Below are positions 47,013 through 56,563 of a DNA stretch of 64,000 nucleotides, piece after piece (within the stretch, counting starts at the first letter, position 1; every line of letters starts with the position of its first letter). Below the pieces are notes generated by a model that saw only the letters and a list, made by a program, of their open reading frames with translations, made no database searches and was not told the origin of the DNA. The stretch spans positions 1,665,001 to 1,729,000 of the forward strand of contig CALZFC010000030.1 in assembly GCA_945643635.1 (NCBI GenBank), written 5' to 3'. The translations under genes and the position numbers were made by a program. This DNA is from Allodiplogaster sudhausi (taxonomy: Eukaryota; Nematoda; Chromadorea; Rhabditida; Diplogasteridae).

Positions 47013-48872
47013 ATGTCAAAAACAATCTTGTCCAACGTGGACTCGCTGCTGCAAAAACTCAAAAAGAAACTCAACGATGCAGAGGCAATCGACTTCGACA
47101 ACGATTCAATCAGTCAGTCAGAGATCGACTCTCTCGCAAAGGTAACAACTTCTTCACTCGCTTCGATACAAGTTCTACGTGAACAGCTCTTGTCAGCAAT
47201 GACATCTTGGGATGAATTTATTGACCGTCTCTCAAAAGATCAACAAGTCATTCAAAACGATGCAAAAGCCAAGAAAGAAGCAGGTGATGACGGCGTCACA
47301 GCAATTCTAGACAGGGCACTAGAGACGATGCAGCTCCTCAAAACCAACGAGCGTACTCTACTCTCATCCGCTAAACAAATCCAAAGTCAAGGCTCGGTAG
47401 CCAGCTTAAGTGACAATGCTTCCGGCGAACAAGCAACACAAGGCAATCAAGCAACTGCTCCTCCCCGGTCAGTCTTTGCAAGGCATTATCACACGGACCA
47501 TAATCAAGACTCGCGCATCCCCCGTCTCCCACTATTGCAAATCCCCCAATTCGATGGAAACATGAATGACTGGAGGAGCTTCATACAGCTTTTCCGTTCA
47601 ACCATCGACTCGCAACCGATACCCGAGATTGAAAAGCTGAGATATCTCATGTCAGCGATTACGGGTCCAGCGAAAGACGTCATTGCGGGATATTCTGTCG
47701 TGAACAGTGCATACTCTGATGTGTTGGCAACACTTGAAGAGGAATTTGGCGACATGACAGTCAACCGGACACGATTACACGCATTGATCCGCAGAGTCAA
47801 GAAACCGGACGAATCAATTTCGGGAGCAAGAGTCGTCATTCGCGAGCTTACGAAGCTATGCCGTCAACTCACGGAGACAGGAGCGGACATCGAACATGAG
47901 CAGATGGTCTTAACAATTCAAGAACGCCTCCCTTCCTGGCTGCTGACTGCGTGCATCCGAGAGAAAAGGAGAGCAGCTGTGAGGAATGAAGAATGGACCG
48001 TGATGGGAATGCTCAGCTTTTGCCTCGAAGAAGTTCGGGATAGACGAGCTGTCACAGAGATAGAGGATCAGTTGAGAGTGAAAGTGTCCGTTGCTGCTAT
48101 CCCTCAAACGAAGGAATGGAAACCAGGATCGTACTCGAAAGCCAAACAGACTGCATGGAAAAGAATATGCCGGCTGTGCGAATCCGAAGATCATCATGCA
48201 GCTTCTTGCAACAAATTCCGAACGATGAGAGAACGGAAGGAGCAAGCCAAAGCCAAGAAGCTATGTCTACGCTGCTTAAGCAACAGACATTCGTCGGACA
48301 AATGCACGAGCAGATTCCGATGCCTCAACTGTGGAGATCTACTCCACCACACCAGCCTCTGCATCTCAAGCAAGGCAAACCAACCAAGAAGTCCCGCGTG
48401 GCAGGCCCCCTCACGAACAACGACAGCATGCGCCGCTGAAACGGAGAAGGATGTGGTCCTTCTGACAACACCAGTCACTCTGATCAACCTCGAAACTGGA
48501 GAGGAACATGAAGCAACTGCATTCCTTGACTCTGGCAGCCAAGGAAGCTTCATCTCAGATGACTTGGCAGGAACTCTTCAACTGCAGCCGAAACGGACAA
48601 CCATCCTGAAGATGACTACCTTCGCAGCAGATGAAGAGAGGATAATCGAGAGCAAGGTCTTCTCGATTGGCCTTCGGCAAGAAGACGGCTCTATTCTTGA
48701 GATGACCGTCAAGAGCACTCCGACAATCGTTGGAGCAGTGCGCGCAATCACGGAGCAACAGATCCAACAGCAGCAACCTAAAGGAGTGTACACGAAGCCA
48801 ACTCTCCTAATCGGATCAGATTACTTCTGGTCGATCATTCGTCACAAAGACAAAACCCTCCCTTGTCTTTGA
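47013..48872 (+). CDS. BEL gag-protease polyprotein
   Basis: 619 codons from an ATG at 47013. The N-terminal part is a coiled-coil-rich gag with a capsid-like region at about 165-290 (IPQFDGNMNDWRSFIQLF and YLMSAITGPAKDVI, typical of BEL gag). Zinc knuckles lie at about 388-445 (CRLCESEDHHAASC and CLRCLSNRHSSDKC, then CLNCGDLLHHTSLC). The aspartic protease motif FLDSGSQGSFISD is at about residue 505. The frame ends at 48872, just before the following domain, which is in another frame. Confidence 0.85.
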   Translation: MSKTILSNVDSLLQKLKKKLNDAEAIDFDNDSISQSEIDSLAKVTTSSLASIQVLREQLLSAMTSWDEFIDRLSKDQQVIQNDAKAKKEAGDDGVTAILDRALETMQLLKTNERTLLSSAKQIQSQGSVASLSDNASGEQATQGNQATAPPRSVFARHYHTDHNQDSRIPRLPLLQIPQFDGNMNDWRSFIQLFRSTIDSQPIPEIEKLRYLMSAITGPAKDVIAGYSVVNSAYSDVLATLEEEFGDMTVNRTRLHALIRRVKKPDESISGARVVIRELTKLCRQLTETGADIEHEQMVLTIQERLPSWLLTACIREKRRAAVRNEEWTVMGMLSFCLEEVRDRRAVTEIEDQLRVKVSVAAIPQTKEWKPGSYSKAKQTAWKRICRLCESEDHHAASCNKFRTMRERKEQAKAKKLCLRCLSNRHSSDKCTSRFRCLNCGDLLHHTSLCISSKANQPRSPAWQAPSRTTTACAAETEKDVVLLTTPVTLINLETGEEHEATAFLDSGSQGSFISDDLAGTLQLQPKRTTILKMTTFAADEERIIESKVFSIGLRQEDGSILEMTVKSTPTIVGAVRAITEQQIQQQQPKGVYTKPTLLIGSDYFWSIIRHKDKTLPCL

Positions 48873-50743
48873 TCGACACAACTCTTGGACAGATGGCAAC
48901 TGGATCCGCAGTAGTTGCAGCAGCGTTCCAAGATGATGCAATCACCATTGCCATCGCGAAAGAAGACAAGGTGAAAGAAGAAATTCTCAAGGCCATGCAT
49001 TCTCTAGATTGTCTTTGCATCACAGACAGCCCTTTCGAAAAGGACGACGAAACCGCTTTGAAGCTGTTCGAAGACAGCGTGACAATCTCGACTGAGCCCG
49101 GAGAAGAAGGCCGTATCTATGTTGGATGGCCGTGGAAGGAGAAGCACCCGAATCTCCCAACAAATCGAGGAATATGCTTCGGAAGGCTCAAATCTACCGT
49201 GAAGAACCTCACTGAGCAAGCACGCCTCGAGATGTATGACGAAGTCATCAAAGAACAACTCCGCTCCGACGTCATTGAGGAGGTGCCCAAGGAACCTCCT
49301 TCTGACGGACGACCCATTCACTACTTGCCACACCACGGAGTGTACAATCCAGCCAAGAAGACAACCAAGCTTCGGATTGTCTATGATGCTGCATGTGGAC
49401 CAAAGGGAAGATCACTGAACGACATGATCTATTCCGGCCCCAAGATGATTTCCAATCTCGTTGGAATGCTCCTAAGAATGCGCTGCCACCAGTTCATCAT
49501 CACAGCAGACATCAAGAAGGCCTTCCTGCAGCTCGGTCTGATCGAAAGGGATCGAGATGCCACTCGCTTTCTCTGGCTCCGTAACCCACTCGAGTGCGTC
49601 ACTGAAGAAAACATAGTCGAGTACCGCTTCAAGCGGGTCCTCTTTGGCGTCATCGCCTCGCCCTTTTTGTTAGCAGCGTCCGTCGATCATCACCTGAGCA
49701 AACAGAACTGCCAACTCGCAGAAGAACTCAAGAACAGCATGTATGCTGACAACTTCATGATGTGTGCAGACAGTGAGGAGGAAGCAAGACGGAAATGCAT
49801 CGAGGCGAAGGAACTGCTAGCTTCAGCACAAATGACATTGCGCGAATTCACAAGCAATAATGCTGCAATCCACGAAGACTTCGCAGACGAGCCGGCAGAA
49901 AAAATAACGAAGTTCTTAGGTCTCATATGGAACACTGAAAAGGATGTTCTCTCGATCAAGACCGGCCAAAAGAGAGGTGAAGTACAGACGAAAACGACAG
50001 TGAGCGCTGAACTTGCTGCCGGTTTCGACCCGCTAGGCCTCATCAGTCCTGCAGTGCTTCCTGCTCGACTATTCTTACAGAAGATCAGCAAAAAATACGA
50101 CTGGAAAACAGCACTGGACGGCGAAGGCCAACTTGAATGGCAACAGATCTCAGGAGAACTCCTGGAACGCCAGATGTCCATCAAAAGGCAAGTAATCGTC
50201 AACAGCTCCACAGAACTTCACTCCTTCTGCGATGCCAGTGGTAATGGCCTCGGAGTAGTAGTTTATCTCCGAACTACGACAGAAGGTGGAATTCACGTGG
50301 TGCCTGTGCTTGCAAAATCCAGAGTTGTCCCATCCTCAGAAAAGGACAAGGAAGAGAAGGTCACGATTCCCCGTTTGGAACTAACGGCAGCACATATTGG
50401 AGCCAAACTTCTATCCTTCACAAAAAAGGAGCTCAGAATCCAGCCGAAGCGAACGATCCTTTGGACAGACAGCCGATGTGTGCTCGCGTGGCTGAAGAAC
50501 GAAAAGCTGGAAAAGCTGCCTCGTTACGTCGGAAACCGAGTGAACTCAATTCTAGAAGAGAAAATCGAGCAACTGAGATTCGTGCCGACCAAAGAAAATC
50601 CCGCAGACATCGTATCTCGTCCCTTTCGACGAGCTCCAGACATCTCAACTCTGGTGGAATGGACCAAGATGGCTCACAATGGAGGAATCCGAATGGCCAG
50701 AAGCACCTCCTGTCAATGGATCCGAAGAAGACAACCAGAATGA
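48863..50743 (+). CDS. BEL reverse transcriptase-RNase H
   Basis: 626 codons overlapping the gag-protease end by 10 bases, in a different frame. Motifs: KLRIVYDAACGPKGRSLNDM, TADIKKAFLQLGL, FKRVLFGVIASPFLL, catalytic MYADNFMM (YADN in the place of the usual YxDD), then RNase H-like HSFCDASGNGLGVVVY and LWTDSRCVLAWLKNEK. The frame is lost near 50660-50690. The change from the gag frame could be a programmed frameshift or a mutation. BEL elements often have one long frame, so mutation is the simpler view. Confidence 0.8.
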   Translation: MSLIDTTLGQMATGSAVVAAAFQDDAITIAIAKEDKVKEEILKAMHSLDCLCITDSPFEKDDETALKLFEDSVTISTEPGEEGRIYVGWPWKEKHPNLPTNRGICFGRLKSTVKNLTEQARLEMYDEVIKEQLRSDVIEEVPKEPPSDGRPIHYLPHHGVYNPAKKTTKLRIVYDAACGPKGRSLNDMIYSGPKMISNLVGMLLRMRCHQFIITADIKKAFLQLGLIERDRDATRFLWLRNPLECVTEENIVEYRFKRVLFGVIASPFLLAASVDHHLSKQNCQLAEELKNSMYADNFMMCADSEEEARRKCIEAKELLASAQMTLREFTSNNAAIHEDFADEPAEKITKFLGLIWNTEKDVLSIKTGQKRGEVQTKTTVSAELAAGFDPLGLISPAVLPARLFLQKISKKYDWKTALDGEGQLEWQQISGELLERQMSIKRQVIVNSSTELHSFCDASGNGLGVVVYLRTTTEGGIHVVPVLAKSRVVPSSEKDKEEKVTIPRLELTAAHIGAKLLSFTKKELRIQPKRTILWTDSRCVLAWLKNEKLEKLPRYVGNRVNSILEEKIEQLRFVPTKENPADIVSRPFRRAPDISTLVEWTKMAHNGGIRMARSTSCQWIRRRQPE

Positions 50744-52106
50744 TGAAGAGATCCATCTCCAGACAGCTGCCGTCACATCGAGCACCTCCAAACTGAAGCT
50801 GTCGCCTATCTCAATCAACACGGAAAGGTTCAGCAACCTCAGCAGGCTCCTCAATGCCACTTCTCAAGTCATCCGCTTCGCAGCTCTCATGATGAAGACT
50901 ATTAACAAGTCTCCCCAGACAATATGGCTTCAAGTCGCGACAACCTCAGCAACTCCGAGTGCTGATGAGCGAAACAACGCTCTTCGCCTCCTTCTCATGC
51001 AATGCGCTTACGATCATCCTCCAGACAAAGATTTGAAAACGAATCTAGACCTTCAAGAGAAAGATGGAATCTGGACGTGCCAAGGTCGCCTCGGCAATTG
51101 CGAACTGCCAGCGAGAACACGCCACCCGTGGTTTGTTAACGCGAAGTCACCCTTGGCGCGAGTCCTCATTCTCGACGCACACGTGCGCAGTGCACACAGC
51201 AACTCCGCAAATACGGTCGCAACTCTCCGACAGAACTTCTGGATCAACCGAGCAAAGCAGTTGACGGCGAGCGTGATCAGCTCATGCAATAGCTGTCAAA
51301 GCGAAAGGCGACCCCTTTTGCTGCTCCACAGATGGCTCCACTGCCTCCGGAAAGAGTCATCCGTTCGCCCGCTTTCTCCTCCACTGGACTCGACTACTTC
51401 GGCCCTCTCTCAACCATCAGAAATGGTCAACCACTATCACAATGGGTGGCACTCTTCACGTGCACCGCGACTCGTGCAATTCACCTGGAAGTAGTCAATG
51501 ATCTGTCTGCAGCAAGTGCCATCAACGCAATCAAGCGATTCATCGCCTGTGAAGATCATCACGTACAATGCCACCTGCTTCACACTCGCCCAGAAAGCGT
51601 GCGCTGAGGCCATCGGAGACCTGAAATGGCAATTCATTCCTCCGAGATCGCCTTGGCAGGGTGGGTTCTATGAGAGGATGGTGAAGGAAGTGAAAGTATG
51701 CCTCCGCTCCACAGCCGGCAAGAAGAAGATCGAAGCAGATGAACTCCAAACTCTGATGGCAGGAATTAAAGCCATTCTCAACAATCGCCCACTCATTCAA
51801 ACGGGTGACGACGGTGAAGTCCTTCGCCCACAAGATCTTCTGCAGCCTCTGGTGAACACGACGCTGCACTCCTTCGAATTCGATAACTACGACGAGGACC
51901 AACCGAAACGCAAACTACTAGAAGCATGGGAAGCGACGAATGAACTACTCGAAAAGTTCTGGGACATCTGGACCCGGCATTATATCCCTGCATTGCGAGA
52001 ACGGCATCAACAATTCATGAAGCAGAATCGTAGTCGAACCAACAGAACTCCAAAGATTGGCGAAGTCGTGATAGTCGTCGATGAACTCAGGAAGAGAGAC
52101 GACTGA
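50679..52106 (+). pseudogene. BEL integrase region, frame-broken
   Basis: Three frames share the integrase. 50679-51494 begins after the RT, with EESEWPEAPPVNGS, and holds the H2C2 zinc-binding part (LDAHVRSAHSNSANTVATLR and SSCNSC). A frame change near 51310-51335 leads to TGLDYFGPLSTI, with the first catalytic Asp. Another near 51540-51560 leads to PWQGGFYERMVKEVK, with the catalytic Glu. Between them the second catalytic Asp is not seen: the corresponding stretch reads ITYNATCF. A TGA at 52104-52106 interrupts the C-terminal region, after which the same frame continues. This integrase cannot be active as it stands. Confidence 0.75.
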
Positions 52107-55071
52107 CCACTTGGAAGAATCGTCAAGCTGCACGAAGGAGCAGACGGAAACATCCGCACAGCTACAGTACGAATGAAAAACGGGCGTGAGTTGAAGCGAA
52201 GCGTCACGCATCTTCTCGCACTTGAAGGAGAAGGAGATACGCTGCCAGCAGAAGTTACAGAAGATACAATCGATACGACAGTTGATGCAGCCGATGCAGT
52301 TGACAAAAGGGCAAAAGAAAAGAATCAACCAGAAGGAACGAGCAAAAACACTCTTCAACGACGCTATAACCTCAGGTCAACCGCGAAACAAGTTGTGGCG
52401 GCGAGCATGTTTCTCATCCTGATCTTTGGAAGCGTGACACTCGCAAGCCGATGCCCTAACGACAAGGCACCACTCGGATCACAACTCTACTTCTTGGAAG
52501 AGTGCCAAGAGTACGGTGTTGCTGCCTTCAAGAAGCCCGACGGCTCACTCTGTCACTTGTCCCGAGAATGTCCTGGAAACGCCCTACGTAGCGAATCTGG
52601 AGACCTCTGTGGCCCTCAATGCAGTTGTGAAGAATGGGCAAGTGGATGCTCTCACTACCAAGGCATGTTCACACACAACTCATCCAGCAAGAATGAGAAA
52701 ACCAAAGCAATCCTCGCAGATATGAAGCCAATCTACTGCTCTTGGCACCCGAATCCAAATTGCAGCAAGGATGAACTCCAAATTGACGTCTCTCAAGTTA
52801 TGTTATTCGATAACTCATATTACCCTCTGAAGGAGATAAACATCAAGTTTACCGAGATCGATCGAGCACACTGCAAGGGACAAGGAGCCAAGACTGGAAC
52901 ATCCGAATACTGCACTCGCTTTAATTGCACAGAGAACGGAACTGCTTTCTGTTTCCTCCCGAAACAGCCGATAGCTCTTTTCGTCACCAAACAAGGAAAT
53001 ATCGCAATAAAGCAGTGGGGCTCAGTGTCAAGAACAGTCTACGGCTTCAAGAAGGAGAAAGAAGAGTGTACCACATGCTCAATCTCCTGCTCAAACGAAG
53101 GAATTTCTACAACCAGTGATGGTGCTCGACTGATAGCCGTACAAATGGAGAAGTACTCGACAATGGTCGAGCATCCCACGCAGCAAGAAGTGCGCTTCCC
53201 GCATTCAGTGATTGCTATTACGTACAACGTGAACGTGAAGATGCACAAAGGCAGCACTGTTGTCTTTGACAAGGACATTCACTGTGAAGCCAGAAACGTC
53301 TGCGAAAACATTACATGCACACTCTGCTGGGAAGCCATCATCCACCTCCAATGCTATCCGAAATGGATGATCGCCCTACTCATGGCCGCCGCATACATCC
53401 TCCTATCACTAGCCGTCATGCTTCTGAGTGCCAGCCGCTGCATTTGTAAAGCGCTTAAAGGAGGCGCCAACTCTGCCCGCCTAGCCAGCAGAAGCATCAT
53501 CACAGTCGGGAGGGCCGTCGCGAGCTGCATCGGAAAATGCATCCCGAAAAGGAAACGCCATAAGGAATCTCGAATCCGTCTTGCCAGCCTCAAGAAGCGG
53601 AAAGAAGCAGTCCCGCTATTAGCTCTAGCTGTGATTCTATCAATCTTTACTCCAGCTTCAGCGTGCGACCAAACAATCATCATCACCACCACCGAGGACT
53701 TATGTCAAATCCAAGACGACAAGACAGTGATTTGCACATCCATTGATGTAGCCAACTTCAACGGAGCTGCAACAGGTGCAATAAACTGTCTCCAATTGAA
53801 GGACGAAAATGGCAATCCTGCAGCCTCAATCCAAATACAAGTCGAACAGATCGCTAACAAATGCGAAAAGCAGTTCAAATTCGCCACAAGAGCCTTCGAG
53901 ATCGAGACAACATCAGTGAAGAGGTGCGCTGGATCTGGAAGCTGTCAAGAAAATCGGTGTGCTATTATGTCAACCGATGAGGAGATAACTGAACTCGGGT
54001 ATGTAAACAGATTCCCTGGAGTTTCTGGTTGTCTTGGAAGTTCCGGGTGTCGCTGGAACGGCTGCCTTTCTTGCAACAGCGCATGCACTTTCTTTAAATC
54101 AGTAGGAAGACCAACAGATAATCGACTATATGAAGTCTTTCACTGCTCCAGCTACCTGCCTGTCGTGACAATCAGCATCGAATTTTCAACCAACAACGAA
54201 ACAGAGAAGCAGTTCTTCAAAATGTCACCAGGAATGCTGACAACCATGAAAGGAATCCAAGTGAAGATGAACTACGTCATCGAACCGCCCATGCCAGCCT
54301 TGACGACAGCCTTCGTATCAGACGGAGAAGTAGTGGCTCTACTGACGCCTGAGGAAGAAAGAGAAGCATCAGTCTTCCCATGCAACTCCTCAGATCTCAG
54401 CCAGTGCCAATTCAGAAAGGAAGCTTGTCAGTGCAAATTAGCTGACGACGACTTAGTCAAGTGTGCCTGCGCAAGTGGACAAGCAACCGCAAATGCAATT
54501 CGAAGATGCACTTCCACAACGGCAAGGTTCAGTCTGGTTTGAAGCAGAAGGCAGTTCGGTATCTGTGGCACAGCCGACCGCAGTTGCCGATCTTTCGATT
54601 AGAATCCAGGACTTGAAGCTCGCTCAGATCGAGTCGCATGCGAAATGCATGATGGATTCAACAAGCATGGTCGGCTGTCATAGCTGTAGTGCTGGGGCAA
54701 CGCTGACGTACGTCTGCACCTCTACTCCCCATGCAGCTATCGGCCACCTGAACTGCGATTCAGGAAAAGCACTCTCTGTGAAGTGCACGTCCGAAGCCAT
54801 TACGAGGATGACTACCTTCACTTCTTCCACCTCTGAAGTTCAAGAGAACTGCCAACTAAGCTGTGGTCGCGAACAAATCAAAGTCAAGATCAATGGAACT
54901 CTCAAGACAATCTTCGATGTAAGCGAACAAAAAAGCAACACTCAGTTCGGCCTCATCATTGCCACTCGAAATAATATATTGGCCCTCCTTGCAGATCATA
55001 TGTCCTATTCTATTGTTCTAATAGCATCATCAATCATGGTCATTTTCTTCGTCTGCAAAATCTGTATGTAG
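52107..55071 (+). pseudogene. Envelope glycoprotein (phlebovirus Gn/Gc-like) of the BEL element, frame-broken
   Basis: The frame is the same as the integrase end, so pol and env appear fused. The first Met is at 52173 (789 codons to 54542). Features: a signal-like segment at about residues 75-95; a Cys-rich ectodomain; a membrane segment at about 397-425; a basic loop; a second signal-like segment at about 475-496; then a Cys-rich Gc-like part with NRFPGVSGCLGSSGCRWNGC, typical of phlebovirus G2 fusion proteins. Near 54470-54540 coding passes to another frame (open from 54463 to 55071), which carries the rest, ending in a C-terminal membrane anchor (about 55000-55068). The break would truncate the protein before its anchor. 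Confidence 0.75.
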
Positions 55072-55103
55072 CTTTCTGTCTTCGCTAATTTCCTCTCCCC
55101 CAG

Positions 55104-55453
55104 TGTCGGCAAGTGCCGAGTATAGGAAGTTCTTTTCCCCCATCCTACTAATGAATCATTCCTCCGCTCCATCTATTTTTGGTAAAGGAAAAGAATTCTA
55201 GATGAGTTGTTTTTCACCCTTCTCTTCTGCCAGACATATGAAAAGGTCTATATGAATCACCATCTCCTCCTCTTTCCTTGATATTGTGATAGAAGACAGA
55301 ATGTCTGGAATGCTTTCTATCATGCTTTAAAAGGAGAAGTCAAGCACTTATTATTCATTTTTCTCTCTTCATTTTGATTTTATGTTTGAGATGAACGGTT
55401 TAATTACCCAAGTTTGAGGGACAATAAAGGATACCTGTCTTCTTGCTCGCAAC
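55104..55453 (+). repeat. 3' LTR of the BEL element
   Basis: 350 bases, identical to the 5' LTR except one site seen by eye. The sequence just before it, TTCCTCTCCCCCAG, is pyrimidine-rich, so no purine tract for plus-strand priming is evident there. Confidence 0.9.
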
Positions 55454-56550
55454 GACAGCAAGAATAGCGATATTGACGCCATTTTGTTTTTTGCTCATGT
55501 TGACAGAAAGAGCGATGGATTGAGAAGATAATCGTAAATGATTGAGAAGAAATTTCGCGCGGGCGTATCCTTCAAAATGAGAGCAACATCAGGCAAGAGA
55601 ACCGGCGAATTCACGAACAAGCTCATTCAAAGATCAATCTCGCCCTTTAATTCTCTCTCTCACTCTCTCTTTTTCCACCTCTCTCTCTTAGTCTCTTTTT
55701 CTCCTTCTCTACCTCTTTTCTCTCTCTTTATCAGTCTACAAACACATTCTTGCAAAATTGCATGATGAAAACTAGGGCAAGAGCGCATATCAAGCTGTGA
55801 ATGCACTTCAATTAAAAAAGAAAGAAAATAAATTGGGATACATACTTGCAAGCTGGCTGCTTCTACATACATTGATACGTACGTACATTTTTTTTTGCTT
55901 AATAGTTAATAAAAAAAAATTTAGTAAATAGAAGTTTTTGTTGGACATACATAGGAATACATTCTCCTGCTTTAGGGCGACAATAATTCGCTCACTGATC
56001 TTTGTCCTATTAGTTTCAACTTGCTTATTTTCATCTACTGCAAGAGAAATATTTATTTATTTATTCATACATCATAATAGATGTGACAACACATGTAATG
56101 ATTTTACGACTAGCTAGACGAAACGGAATCACCTCTCCGTCCACTCATTTCCAGATTGAAGAAGAGAAGCAGGGCGGTGGGTGATGATGAAAGTTTTTCC
56201 ATTTTCACACTGATATTTGCCCTTTTAGTGTCAACTTACTTATTGGGAGCTACCGCAAGCTGAATATTTTATTCTTATCACTGTTTGTTTTCGTAATCGA
56301 GACACATTTAATAGGATAAGAGTACTATTCAGTTACTCGCTCCTGTAAAAGAAAATATTTTTCAAAACAAGGAGCAGGAGTAACTAAATAGCACCAGGAT
56401 AAGTGTTAAACACGCTCTCTGGTTGTCAATATAACGTTTACCAAGAAATGAATAAAAAGAAATGAATTTTAATTATCTTTTATGAACTTTCTGCTATTCG
56501 CGATGTATGTAAAAACAAAAATCGAAACTTATAAGACAAAAAAGGTAGAA
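55454..56550. other. Intergenic with a local repeat pair
   Basis: Two stretches, 55993-56060 and 56207-56275, share TCACTGAT.TTTG.CCT, TTAGT.TCAACTT.CTTATT and CT.CTGCAAG/CTACCGCAAG, about 214 bases apart. No exon is supported. A (TC)-rich run lies at 55655-55730. Confidence 0.5.
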
Positions 56551-56563
56551 CATTTATGGTGAA

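Larger units (their letters stand above)
46601..55453 (+). mobile_element. Pao/BEL LTR retrotransposon with envelope gene
   Basis: Two 350-bp LTRs (46601-46950 and 55104-55453) flank gag-protease, reverse transcriptase/RNase H, integrase and envelope regions in that order. The domain set, especially the gag/RT composition and the RNase H-like stretch, is that of BEL/Pao, and the envelope is phlebovirus-like, as in the nematode elements Tas and Cer7. The LTRs differ at only one site by eye (CCGCTTCATC versus CCGCTCCATC), so insertion should be recent. Yet the coding part has frame changes and a stop (see entries). The flanks just outside the LTRs (GCTAT left, GACAG right) do not match as a target-site duplication. 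Confidence 0.9.

Noticed and set aside
48863..48875. Programmed frameshift between BEL gag-protease and RT
   Set aside because: Possible, but no clear slippery heptamer is visible and other breaks in this copy look mutational. Not claimed.
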